From: CBDCGJ01 sp965216645
Lineage (GTDB): Bacteria > Pseudomonadota > Alphaproteobacteria > GCA-2731375
Assembly (NCBI GenBank): GCA_965216645.1
Contig: CBDCGJ010000042.1
Coordinates: 1-64,000 of the forward strand
Direction: 5' to 3'
DNA length: 64,000 nt
How positions within the stretch are numbered: position 1 is the first letter of the stretch; each line of letters begins with the position of its first letter. A program made the translations under genes and the position numbers. Shown here one piece after another: positions 20,378-29,206 of this stretch. The notes beneath the pieces were generated by a model. That model was not told the origin of the DNA. It saw nothing but the letters and a program-made list of their open reading frames with translations, and ran no database searches.

Positions 20378-21748
20378 ATGCCTAAATTTCAGGTAAAAAC
20401 CATACTGCTCATCTCTTTGGTTGCTGTTACGGCGGTGGCGAGCGTCTTGCTCGCGATTGGGTCGGTGCCTTATTCAGTCGCTCCGCAGAATCCGACAGTT
20501 CAAAAGCAGGCAACGCCGCGAAAAGTCTCAGCACCTCCGCTTCCTCCGAAGTATCATGAAATCCCCGTTTTGGATCGCAGGATCGTCACAGAGCTGCCCG
20601 AAGATACGCGGTTAGCGCTTGTCTCAGGTTACCAATCCGTTGGCAGGGGGCGACAGAAAACGAAGGACAGTCTCGTCGTTATAGGTGAAAAAGCCGGTAA
20701 TGTCTTACTCATTTTGTCAAGCTACTCGACTATCTCCTGGAACATAAAGGTATTACCCGGCAGTAACCTCGTCGGCATTATTGTGGGTGGGTACGAGATT
20801 CCCGGATCTGTCCTTTCGACGCAAGTCGCGCCGGTCTATCCAGCGAATATCGGTTACGCCAAAGAAACGGAAAACATCAACTTCGTAAAAGCCTTACGCT
20901 GGGTAAAACGGCACTACAAACGTGACCGGGTCGATTATTTTTTAGGCCGATACAAAGTACCATTGCGGGTATTCGTGAGTTTCGATCATCCTCCCGATCC
21001 GCGATGGACACTGTCTTGGCCAAAAGCAGTCAAACCTCATGCGAGTTTTGATTTCTCATTGCTGGCCGCAGGCGATCGTCGAATGCGTTGGCGCGGGAAC
21101 GGTCCCGTCAACCCGGACACATTTATGGCATACCCGCCGGAGACCATAGCGACAAGCGGCGACGAAAAATTCGCATACACCAAGCGCAAAGAGCTGACGA
21201 TCGAAAACATAAAGACCGGAGTCGTGGAGGCCTATCCCTTACCGGCCGATTTTCCGAAATTCGACCTATTCAAGGGTATCGCCTACGATCCGGCGCGCAA
21301 GCTGGTCATGGTTTTGTTCAATCTGAAATATGGACGGTTCGATGCGAAATCTCGAAAATGGCTAGATTACGCCCGGCTGCCACAGGGCATCAACTTCGAA
21401 GCGTTAGCATTCGATGAGGTAAAGGAGCAATTCGTCGGGATTAGCGGCCGAAGCGACGGGACCGCTCTCATCTTCTATTTGGACAGCGAAGGCGCGCTGT
21501 TGAACCGTTTGCATATCGAGGAGCCGCTCGCCGGCTACACGCGAAGCTTCGACCGAGGCAATGGTGGCCCTGTCAAGTTGTCAATAATTCCACAAGGGCG
21601 ATATGCCGCTATTCTAATGATCGGGCGGCGTGGTCCGTTCGGCCGAGGACGTGTCCATACCGTTCACCGTATGTGGCTGGTCGATACAAACACCAGGATG
21701 TCGCGGTTAACGTACAAAAATGACAACGGATTGATGGAGAGAAGATGA
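20378..21748 (+). CDS. membrane-anchored protein of unknown function, beta-rich
   Basis: 456 residues. An N-terminal hydrophobic segment (about residues 8-30) anchors or exports it, followed by a Pro-rich linker ('APPLPPKYHEIPVLD'). The rest contains repeated strand-like segments ('LTIENIKTGVVEAYPLP', 'GIAYDPARKLVMVLFNL', 'ALAFDEVKEQFVGISG', 'ALIFYLDSEGALLNRL') as in beta-propellers. No catalytic motif is seen and I cannot name the family. Confidence 0.7.
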   Translation: MPKFQVKTILLISLVAVTAVASVLLAIGSVPYSVAPQNPTVQKQATPRKVSAPPLPPKYHEIPVLDRRIVTELPEDTRLALVSGYQSVGRGRQKTKDSLVVIGEKAGNVLLILSSYSTISWNIKVLPGSNLVGIIVGGYEIPGSVLSTQVAPVYPANIGYAKETENINFVKALRWVKRHYKRDRVDYFLGRYKVPLRVFVSFDHPPDPRWTLSWPKAVKPHASFDFSLLAAGDRRMRWRGNGPVNPDTFMAYPPETIATSGDEKFAYTKRKELTIENIKTGVVEAYPLPADFPKFDLFKGIAYDPARKLVMVLFNLKYGRFDAKSRKWLDYARLPQGINFEALAFDEVKEQFVGISGRSDGTALIFYLDSEGALLNRLHIEEPLAGYTRSFDRGNGGPVKLSIIPQGRYAAILMIGRRGPFGRGRVHTVHRMWLVDTNTRMSRLTYKNDNGLMERR

Positions 21749-21874
21749 CTGAGTCGGTCGCTTGACTGACCTTTCGCGCCGTCGAGACGATCGCCGATTT
21801 ACGAACGATGGCAAAGGAGCGGACGCATTTTTCGGTATAACTGGTTTCTCGGTTGGCTCGTCTCGGCCTATCTG

Positions 21875-22063
21875 TTGGTCCGCGTCATCCCGTCCCTCGT
21901 ATTGACGTTCGGTCTCGTCGTCCTCGGCGGCTGGCTGTTGGGGGAGGGCGGACCCATCATCGGCTCGCTTGCCCCCGTCCTGGCGGTGCCCGGCCTGCTT
22001 TGGCTGATGAAGTTCTTCGGCATCACCAGCGACGACGACTTCCTTGACATCGAAGACATCTAA
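21875..22063 (+). CDS. small hydrophobic membrane protein
   Basis: From a TTG at 21875 it is 62 residues with two hydrophobic segments ('LVLTFGLVVLGGWLLG' and 'SLAPVLAVPGLLWLMKFFG') and an acidic tail 'SDDDFLDIEDI'. The same frame is open further upstream with plausible residues (reading '..RYNWFLGWLVSAYLLVRV') and AAGGAGC near 21813, so the true start may be upstream at a rare codon such as ATT at 21827. It lies just left of the IS cluster. Unknown function. Confidence 0.45.
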   Translation: MVRVIPSLVLTFGLVVLGGWLLGEGGPIIGSLAPVLAVPGLLWLMKFFGITSDDDFLDIEDI

Positions 22064-22091
22064 CCGCCGCCCTGCGCTTTGCCGGGGTTAT

Positions 22092-23250
22092 ACTAACGGC
22101 ATAAATTATTGACTTGTGATGGCCCATTCTCTCATGCCGATTGACATGATTGTCTCGGGTTCGGCAATGAGTTTGTTCCAGGCTTCGCATCCAGCTTCGA
22201 TGATGGCGTCGTAATCTTCGAAGACGCTGTTCGAGAGCCAGTTTTGCCGCATGTATTGCCAGATATTCTCGACCGGGTTCAACTCGGGCGAGCGCGACGG
22301 CAGCAGGATAATGGTCAGGTTTTTCGGCACCTTGAGCTTGCCGCTACAGTGCCAGCCGGCGCGGTCCATCAGCACGACGCCGTGCGCCTTGGCGGCGACG
22401 CTGCGGCTGATCTCCTCGAGATGCAGCTGCATGGCGTCGGTGTTGGCGAACGGTAGCATCAGCGCGGCGCCCTTGGCGGCCAGGGGACAGATGGCGCCGA
22501 ACAGATAGGCGTTGGCGTAGCGCTGATCGGCGGGCAGACGCGGCCGGCTGCCCTTCTTCGCCCAGATCCGCGTGCGGCCGTTCTTCTGCCCCAGTCTGGC
22601 TTCGTCTTGAAACCAGATCTCGATCCGCACGCCTGCGGGCAGGCCGGCGATGTGGGCGGCTAGGGTGCGGGGGAAGTTTTTTTGAACGCCGCGAGCACCC
22701 GCGGGTCCTGTTTCGGGTGCTGCGGGCGGCCCGAGATGCGGGAGAAGCACAGCGCCTTCAGCAATTCCGAGATCGCCCGCTCGCTATAGCGGACACCGAA
22801 GCGATCCTCGATCACCCGCACCAGATCGATCCGGCGCCAGCGCACCACGCCGTCGACCGCCGGATCGGGGCCGCGCGCGACGATCGCAGACAGCTCGGCC
22901 ATCTGTTCGTCGCTTAACCGCCGCGGCCGGCCCGCGCCGGCCCGGTTCTTCAAGCCGTCCGGACCCTCGTCATTGAAGCGGTGGGCCCAATCCCGCAGCG
23001 TCTGCCGGTCCATGCCGCCGACTTTCGCCGCCGCCGCGCGGCTCATCCCGTCATAGACCGCCGCCAAGGCCAACAGCCGGCGAACCTGACGCGGATCGCC
23101 ACTGCGCTTGGCCAAACGGCGAAGTTCCCGACCATCGTAATCATCTCGCAAAACAATACTCACTGACATGGCGAATCTCCTTCGCCACACTTGAATCACA
23201 GACAGACCGATAAGGGAATCCCAACAGAGTCAGAAAATTTTGCCGTTGGT
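22092..23250 (-). mobile_element. IS630-family element A
   Basis: Imperfect terminal repeats 'actaacggcataaatt' (22092) and 'aattttgccgttggt' (23236-23250) flank one transposase gene read leftward in two overlapping frames. Its right end is 3 bases from the presumed left end of the neighbouring IS110-type element. The exact TA target duplication could not be confirmed. Confidence 0.75.
22106..23169 (-). CDS. IS630-family transposase, expressed by -1 frameshift
   Basis: Two frames overlap at an A7 run (22677-22683, T7 on the given strand). The first encodes the helix-turn-helix part (from ATG 23169: 'MSVSIVLRDDYDGREL', 'GRPRRLSDEQMAELSAIV'). The second encodes the DDE catalytic part, with Asp in 'IWFQDEARLGQ', Asp in 'VVLMDRAGWH' and Glu in 'SPELNPVENIWQYMRQ'. 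Slipping back one base on A-AAA-AAC joins them to ~354 residues. Programmed -1 frameshifting at such a site is known in IS630 elements, so it is probably functional. GGAG lies 7-8 bases before the ATG. Confidence 0.85.
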
Positions 23251-23253
23251 TCT

Positions 23254-23524
23254 ATACAAAAAGCTGCTGCGTCAAGTTCATCCCAAGGGTTTTTGATCGT
23301 CGATCAACAGGGTCATGGTTCTATCCGACGTCGGAGTTGGTCCGCGTCACTATCCTGGGCTGACCTGTTTGAAGCGGTGGGGCGGCACACTGTATTAAGC
23401 GCAGTGTCATGAGCGCTTCGGCTCTTTGCCTGCAACCAAGTCGTCCCGTGCTCGCCCCGCCAGCCGATCATCAACGTCCTCTTTGCCTCACTTCGTTACA
23501 TACCGCACATATTGCACCGCTGGG
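23254..23524 (-). ncRNA. probable guide RNA (seekRNA/bridge RNA) region of the IS1111-type element A
   Basis: IS110/IS1111 transposases are guided by a structured noncoding RNA encoded in the element; in the IS1111 group it comes from the region after the transposase gene. This 271-base stretch is that region and holds no convincing gene. I did not fold it, so the RNA and its ends are inferred. Confidence 0.4.
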
Positions 23525-24574
23525 TTAACCGGTCGCTTCCCCCACATGCGCTTGAAAGTGGCTTTGCTCTTTCCACATTCGGCCCAGGATCACCGCCAGC
23601 CGGCGCGCCACCGCGACCCGGGCTTTCTTCGCCCCGCGCCGCTTCATCACCCGCAGCCCCCAGCTCTTCAGGTCCGAGCTCGAACGCACCGTGCTCAGCA
23701 GCACATTGGCCGCCTCGTAGAGGTAATGCCGGGCCATGTGATCGCCTTGCTTGGAGATGCCAAGCGTGACATCACGATCCCCCGATTGATAGCGCTTCGG
23801 CGTCAGGCCCAAATAGGCGCCGATATCCCGCATCCGCCCAAAACGGTCGATATCCTCAATCGTGGCGTAAAAGGCCAGCGCCGTGATCGGCCCCACCCCC
23901 GGCACGCTCATCAAGCGCCAACAGACCTCGTTTGCAGACGTGATCCGGCGGACCTCGCCGTCAAGCCGGGCGAGTTGGCCCTCCACCGAGGCCAGGGTCT
24001 CCAGCAAACTATCGACGCAAGCGTAGAGCAAACCGTCCCGACGCACCGCCGCCCGCGCCGCTTCGGCAAACCGCTTGTAGCCGCGTGCAGCCCCCAGCCG
24101 GATGCCGAACGGCTTCAACAGGCCGCGGATCTGACCGTTCATCTGCCGCTTCACCCGGACCAACTGATCGCGCGCGCCCAGCAAAGCTTTCAGACGATGA
24201 CTGTCCCACGACTTGACATGAACCGGTCGGTACCAGCCGGCCCGCAGCATCTGCGCCAAGGCCAGCGCATCGGCCCGGTCCGACTTCACCAGGCGATCCT
24301 TGACCGCGTTGGCGCAGGCCCGGGCGTCCATGCAGACAACCGGAATGCCAAGCCCTTCGAGAGACCAATAGAGCCAGGGCGTCAGCGAACCGCTCTCAAG
24401 ACCCACCAAAGCAAGCCGGCCCCGCCCCGCCCGCGCGACAACACGCGACAGCGCCTGGGAGATCATCTCCGGATGCGTGTCCACCACACCGCGCCAGACA
24501 ATCCTCTCATCATCGTCAATCACACAAACAGACGTCGTCTTGTTGCCAATGTCCAAACCTGCATAAAATGGCAT
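23525..24574 (-). CDS. IS110-family transposase
   Basis: 349 residues from ATG 24574 with AAGGAG 8 bases upstream. The N-terminal DEDD RuvC-like domain shows 'YAGLDIGNKTTSVCV', Glu in 'ALVGLESGSLTP' and 'VKSDRADALALAQML'. The C-terminal transposase_20 domain shows 'LMSVPGVGPITALAFYA', 'YLGLTPKRYQSGD' and 'SKQGDHMARHYLYEAANVL'. All parts look intact. The open frame continues upstream of 24574 without similarity. Confidence 0.92.
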   Translation of the reverse strand: MPFYAGLDIGNKTTSVCVIDDDERIVWRGVVDTHPEMISQALSRVVARAGRGRLALVGLESGSLTPWLYWSLEGLGIPVVCMDARACANAVKDRLVKSDRADALALAQMLRAGWYRPVHVKSWDSHRLKALLGARDQLVRVKRQMNGQIRGLLKPFGIRLGAARGYKRFAEAARAAVRRDGLLYACVDSLLETLASVEGQLARLDGEVRRITSANEVCWRLMSVPGVGPITALAFYATIEDIDRFGRMRDIGAYLGLTPKRYQSGDRDVTLGISKQGDHMARHYLYEAANVLLSTVRSSSDLKSWGLRVMKRRGAKKARVAVARRLAVILGRMWKEQSHFQAHVGEATG

Positions 24575-24660
24575 CGCTGCTCTCCTTTCATAATTTCCCA
24601 AATGAGAGTTTCGGCCCTCAATCGGGGAGCAGCAACTTTCCTTTTGTATGGGATGTATTA

Positions 24661-25711
24661 GAGCAGATTTATCGAACACAGATTCATTTACGGGATTCCC
24701 GTTTGAGCCGTTCCATGATTCTATCTTTGCGTTGATTCGCAAGGAGGAACAATGTCTCAAAGTTACAGCACAGACCTGCGCCAACGGGTACTTTCCGCGA
24801 TTTCGGGTGGTCTCTCAACTCATAAAGCAGCGGCTCGTTTCGATATTGGCGTGTCGACGGCAGGTCGCTGGTATCGCCGCTATCGAGATTACGGAGAAAC
24901 GGAGGCGCGCAAGCAGGGGCAACCTGGCGGCTCCAAACTTGATCGTCATGAGGACTATATTCTGGGCCTGGTCGCGGACCGGCCGGACATCGCACTCTAC
25001 GAGATCGCCGAGCGCCTTGAGGCGGAGCACAACGTCTCGGTCTGTCCGGCAACGGTCTGTAATTTTTTCAAGAAGCGCGGTATCACGTTCAAAAAAAGAC
25101 AGCGCATGCAGCGGAACAAGAACGCGCGGACGTGAAAGCCCGGCGCGAACTCTGGTTTGAGGCTCAGCCCGACCTTGATCCCGAAAAGCTTGTCTTTGTC
25201 GATGAAACCGGCGCCTCCACCAAGATGGCGCGGCGGCGCGGACGGTCCAAACGGGGCGAACGCTGCCGCGACGCCATTCCCCACGGGCATTGGAAAACAA
25301 CCACTTTTACCGCCGGGTTGCGTCTCGACAGCTTGGTCGCACCCATGGTGCTGGATGGGCCGATGAACGGCGACGCCTTTATCGCCTACACCGAACAAGT
25401 GCTTGCCCCGGAACTCAAGCCGGGGGATGTGGTCATCATGGACAACCTGCCCGCCCACAAAGTCACCGGCGTCAGGACGGCAATCGAAAAGGCCGGTGCG
25501 CGTTTGCTCTACCTCCCGCCATATTCACCGGACTTCAACCCTATCGAAAAGGCATTCTCGAAACTCAAGGCGGCGCTGAGAAAAGAAGCAGCCCGGACAA
25601 TCCCAGAATTATGGAAGGTGATTGGACAAGCTATCGACGAATTCAAAGCCAGTGAGTGTAAAAACTACTTCACCGCATGCGGATATGAACCGGAGTAAAG
25701 TGAATCTGCTC
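24661..25711 (+). mobile_element. IS630-family element B
   Basis: Terminal repeats 'gagcagatt' (24661) and 'aatctgctc' (25703-25711) are perfect inverted copies, flanked by TA on both sides (24659-24660 and 25712-25713), the expected target duplication of the family. It contains one transposase in two frames. Its right TA is overlapped by the CTAG target of the adjacent IS5 element. Confidence 0.9.
24752..25698 (+). CDS. IS630-family transposase, expressed by -1 frameshift
   Basis: The first frame (24752-25135, 'MSQSYSTDLRQRVLSAISGG') carries the DNA-binding helix-turn-helix. The second frame ends at 25698 and carries the catalytic residues: Asp in 'LVFVDETGAST', Asp in 'VVIMDNLPAHKV' and Glu in 'PDFNPIEKAFSKLKAAL'. 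They join by a -1 shift on the A7 run at 25091-25097, giving 'KKKTAHAAEQERADVKARR' across the junction and a ~315-residue protein. AAGGAGGAAC precedes the ATG. Confidence 0.88.
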
Positions 25712-25714
25712 TAG

Positions 25715-26864
25715 TGAGACCTGTGCGCGGGTAAGGGTTTACATGATTTGATAGTTTTGATTCTCTCGTTTTATCGAAGTGAACGGGAGGCGATGTGATG
25801 GCTCGGCGGACGATTGGACAGGAAGGCTTTTCCTTTATGTCGGGGAGTAGAGCTTCGGATCTGGACGCGCTTGCGCACCTGATCGATTGGTCTGCCGCCG
25901 ACACTTTGATGATGCCGATCTCGGCTGGGGCAAAGGGCGAGCAGGGCTGGCCGCCGCTCTGTTTGCTAAAGGCTCTGCTGCTGGCGCGCTGGTATGATCT
26001 GAGCGATGTGAAGCTGGCCGAGGCGCTGGATGACCGGGCTTCCTTCCGCCGCTTTTGCGGCTTTTCTCGCAACGAAGCGACACCGGAACGCACTGCCTTC
26101 GTGCGCTTTCGCCGAACCCTGGTCCGCCTCGGTCTCGGCGACAGGTTGTTCGATGTCATCACCGAACAACTTTACCGCCAACATGTCGAAGTGAAGCGCG
26201 GCACCCTGGTCGACGCGACGATCATCGCTTCGGCCTCCAAGGAAGACGATGAGGCCCGTTGGGTCAAGCACAAGAACCGCAAGGCCGTACACGGTTATAA
26301 GGCGCATGTGGCTTGCGACGAGGACACGGCGTTGATCGAACGGGTGGCGGTGACGCCGGCCAATGTCAACGATGGCAAGGCCGGCTGCAATATTATCCCG
26401 GACGACCCGGGCGAGGTTTACGCGGACAGTGCCTATCGAGGCGAACGCTTCCGCAAGGCCGTAGAGGCGCGAGGCGGTCGAGCCCGGGTGGTGGTGACCG
26501 GCGTTTGGGCGCGCAGGCACGAAGATGCGGCGGCGAAACTGAAGGCTGTTAACGGACCGATCCACAAAGTGCGCGGGCGGATCGAAAAGATCTTCGGCAC
26601 GGCCAAGCGTCATTATGGCCTACGCGCCATGACCGGTATCGGCCTTGACAAGGCAACGCTCCAGGTCCTCTTCACCGCCATCGCCTACAACCTGAAGCGG
26701 GCCCTCAATCTGCAAAGAGCATGAGCAAATGGGACCGACGAGGCCCCGTCTGCTGACAATCGGCGGTCAAACCGACAACAAAGCCGGATGGCCACGGAAA
26801 ATCTCTCTCGCCTATCAAATATCATCAGAAAAACAAAGGGATAGCTGACCCGCGCACAGGTCTC
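25715..26864 (+). mobile_element. IS5-family element, intact
   Basis: 1150 bases with terminal repeats TGAGACCTGTGCGCGGGT at the left and its near-perfect complement ending ggtctc at 26864. A 4-bp target duplication CTAG flanks it (25711-25714 and 26865-26868), which fits the YTAR rule of the IS5 group. It has inserted at the very end of IS630 element B. A shortened relative is at 2657-3360. Confidence 0.93.
25798..26724 (+). CDS. IS5-family transposase
   Basis: 308 residues. The DDE triad is visible: Asp in 'GTLVDATIIASASKED', Asp in 'EVYADSAYRGERFRKA', Glu in 'VRGRIEKIFGTAKRHYGL'. The N-terminal DUF772-like region reads 'PPLCLLKALLLARWYDLSDV'. GGGAGG is 8 bases before the ATG at 25798; a GTG codon just upstream is an alternative. 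It appears intact and possibly active. Confidence 0.94.
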   Translation: MARRTIGQEGFSFMSGSRASDLDALAHLIDWSAADTLMMPISAGAKGEQGWPPLCLLKALLLARWYDLSDVKLAEALDDRASFRRFCGFSRNEATPERTAFVRFRRTLVRLGLGDRLFDVITEQLYRQHVEVKRGTLVDATIIASASKEDDEARWVKHKNRKAVHGYKAHVACDEDTALIERVAVTPANVNDGKAGCNIIPDDPGEVYADSAYRGERFRKAVEARGGRARVVVTGVWARRHEDAAAKLKAVNGPIHKVRGRIEKIFGTAKRHYGLRAMTGIGLDKATLQVLFTAIAYNLKRALNLQRA

Positions 26865-27161
26865 CTAGGCATTGGCGTATAGTCCGCCTCCCGCCTCCCG
26901 CCAATTGCCCAACCTCGCATCAGACCGATGTCCCCGATCCTCGAAGAGTTCCGCCGCTGCAAGGTCGATAAGTTCTATATCCTCGATTACGGCCTGTTCC
27001 AGGTCCATGCCAACCGGCGCGTGATCGGATTGATGGGCGCTTTGATCGGTACCGACGATGGGAAATGGGTACTGGTGGATACCGGCATGCCGCCGAAATA
27101 TGTCGACGATCGGGAGAAGTCCGCGGCCGAGGACCGCCTGGACGCGTTCGGCGTCATGTAT

Positions 27162-27442
27162 GGACCTTTCCGGATTTGCAAGAAGAAACTGTGGCTTTGA
27201 CCCACGCTCATGTATTCGTCCTGTTTGCGGGTTTTGTTGCCCTGGACGGAATGGGTCGATCGCGGCCCGGGTCGGTACAATCATCCCGACGACCTTTTTT
27301 GGTCGATGACGCTCCGTCCTGACCCGGGTCTCGGTCCTGCCATGTCTTCTTCTCGCGGTGAATGGGGTTTGTCCTTTTCTGCTGTGTTTTGCTGGTCTTT
27401 TGCGTTTCGTTCGTGGTTTCGGTTGCGTGGCGGTGGTCAGCT
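27162..27442 (-). ncRNA. probable guide RNA (seekRNA/bridge RNA) region of IS1111-type element B
   Basis: Noncoding region 3' of the transposase, of nearly the same length as in element A. It has stretches able to pair locally (for example 'gtcgatcgcggcccgggtcg' and 'cctgacccgggtctcgg'). For this IS group the guide RNA is produced from this side. The RNA ends and guide loops were not determined. Confidence 0.45.
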
Positions 27443-28468
27443 TCAGCCGGCGGGATTGAAGCTGGTTTGTTTGCTCAGGCAGGCCCAGGCGATGCGGGCC
27501 AGTCGGTTGGCGACGGCGACGGCGAGGACGTTGCGATTGAGGTTTTCGGCGCGCTTGCGCATGATGAAGGCCTCGAGCCGGTTGCGCGGCTGTTGCTGGC
27601 GGTCGGCGACGGTGATCAGGCTGTGCGCGCCCTGGACCAGCCATTTGCGGATCAGGGCGTTGCCGCGTTTGGTGATGCGCAACAATCGGGTGCGCCCGCC
27701 GGTGCCGTGCTGTCTGGGCACCAGACCGAGCCAGGCGGCGAACATGCGGGCCGAGGCATAGAGGCCGGGATCGTCGACGGCGGCGATGAGGGCGGCGGCG
27801 GTCAAGGGGCCGATGCCGGGGATCGAAAGCAGCCACGGGGCGCGCTCGTCGGCCTTCAGCTGAGCCTTGATCAGGCCGTCGAGTTCGCGGATCTGAGCCT
27901 CGATCTCGAGCAGCATCAGTGCCTGCATTTCCAGGCCGCGCAGGAGCGCCGGAGCGAGTTCGAGCTCGGCCAGCCAAAGCGGCAGCTGGCGGCAGAAGCG
28001 GGCCCGGCCTTTGGGGTAGACATGGCCGTATTCGGCCAACAGGCCGCGCAGCCGGTTGACCGTCTCGGTGCGCTGGCCGAGCAGGCCCTCGCGCAGGCGC
28101 AAGAGGCTGCCCAGGTCCTGCTGCGTCATCGTCTTCACCGGGATAAACCGTGTGTCCGGCTGCCTGGCCGCGGTGGTGATGGCGCGGGCGTCCCGCGTAT
28201 CGCTCTTATGCGCGCCCAAAAACATCGCCACCCGGCGCGGATGGATCAGCACCACCTCATGGCCCAGTGATTGGCAATAGCGGCCCCAATAGTTCGCCCC
28301 GCCGCAGCTCTCCATGGCGATGCGACAGGGCGGCAAGGCCGCCAGATAACGCTTCAAAGCGGCGCGGCGCAGTTTCTTCTCCAACACCGTCTCGCCCGCC
28401 CCATCGGTCCCGTGAATGTGAAAAATGTTCTTTGCCAAATCGATGCTCAACAAACTAATCTCCGTCAT
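27443..28468 (-). CDS. IS110-family (IS1111-type) transposase
   Basis: 341 residues from ATG 28468 ('MTEISLLSIDLAKNIFHIHG'), preceded by AAAGGAGAAAGG. DEDD motifs: 'SIDLAKNIF', 'IAMESCGGANYWGR', 'HKSDTRDARAITTA'. The C-terminal domain has 'LLSIPGIGPLTAAALIAAV', 'FAAWLGLVPRQHGTGGR' and 'KRGNALIRKWLVQGAHSL'. All look intact. The open frame upstream of 28468 runs into the lactonase gene and is not coding. Confidence 0.92.
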   Translation of the reverse strand: MTEISLLSIDLAKNIFHIHGTDGAGETVLEKKLRRAALKRYLAALPPCRIAMESCGGANYWGRYCQSLGHEVVLIHPRRVAMFLGAHKSDTRDARAITTAARQPDTRFIPVKTMTQQDLGSLLRLREGLLGQRTETVNRLRGLLAEYGHVYPKGRARFCRQLPLWLAELELAPALLRGLEMQALMLLEIEAQIRELDGLIKAQLKADERAPWLLSIPGIGPLTAAALIAAVDDPGLYASARMFAAWLGLVPRQHGTGGRTRLLRITKRGNALIRKWLVQGAHSLITVADRQQQPRNRLEAFIMRKRAENLNRNVLAVAVANRLARIAWACLSKQTSFNPAG

Positions 28469-29206
28469 GGGCCTTTCTCCTTTCAAATCCACCTCACTGG
28501 CTCTTAGAAGCCGTCCATTGAGGAATAGAAAGCGGGAAAGGTCCATCCCATCATCCTGGAGCTGACGGCGGAAAATCTCCCGGCCGGGCAATTGGCGAAA
28601 CTCGGTCTGACCCCCGACGATATCGATCTGCAGATCCTGACCCATTCCCATATCGATCATGTCGGCGGCATTGAGGGTTTCGCCCATGTGCCGATGGTGG
28701 TCCACGAGGCGGAGCGGGCGTTGGACAGACCGCTCTATTGGCATGGCCGGCACCCTTTCAACTGGCCGGCCGGGCAGACCTATATCGAGGTTACGGGCGA
28801 CCAGGAATTGTGCGGCGGCTTGACGCTCCTGGAAACCCCGGGCCACACGCCCGGGCAAATGTCGCTGTTGGTGGAGTTGCCGGAGACCGGGGCGATCGTC
28901 TGGACCTCGGACACGATCTCCCGGCCGTCGGAGCTGCGCGACGGCTTCGCCGGCTATTGGAACGAGGAGCTTGCGGAACGCCATGCCCACCGGTTGATGG
29001 AGATCGCCCGGCAACGCGACGCGGTCGTCATCTTCGGCCATTGTCCCGAACAATGGCCGACATTGAGAAAGATACCTGAAGGCTACCGCTGACCTCCGCC
29101 GACCTCAGCGTACGCGTATTGGACAATGTCCAATAAGAGTGGGCAGCATTGCTGACCTATGTTTCACAAGAAACAAAGGTCAGCCCCATTGACCCATCGC
29201 GCCTCG

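Larger units (their letters stand above)
23254..24649 (-). mobile_element. IS110-family (IS1111-type) element A
   Basis: Short inverted sequences 'atacaaaa' (23254-23261) and 'ttttgtat' (24642-24649), each followed inward by a GCTGCTGC/GTTGCTGC-like stretch, flank one transposase gene. About 270 noncoding bases lie 3' of the gene and only ~75 lie 5' of it, the layout of the IS1111 group. Boundaries are estimates, as these elements make no target duplication. Confidence 0.6.
27162..28546 (-). mobile_element. IS110-family (IS1111-type) element B inside the lactonase gene
   Basis: Perfect 12-bp inverted sequences ATGGACCTTTCC are at 27159-27170 and 28535-28546. One transposase is read leftward, with ~280 noncoding bases after it. 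No target duplication is seen; a single T can be assigned to either side, and removing the element restores the host reading frame. Confidence 0.85.
26928..29092 (+). pseudogene. metallo-beta-lactamase-fold AHL lactonase-like gene, split by an IS1111-type element
   Basis: The 5' part (26928 to ~27161) reads 'FYILDYGLFQVHANRRVIG' and 'GKWVLVDTGMPPKY'; the 3' part (28547-29092) reads 'PIILELTAENLPAGQLAKLG', the metal-binding 'ILTHSHIDHVGGIEG', 'LLETPGHTPGQMSLLVEL' and 'GAIVWTSDTISRPSEL'. Removing the ~1385-base IS joins them in frame (..GVMY-PIIL..), giving ~260 residues. The family includes AiiA/AttM N-acyl homoserine lactonases that quench quorum signals, but the substrate is not proved. As it stands the gene is inactivated. 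Confidence 0.88.
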
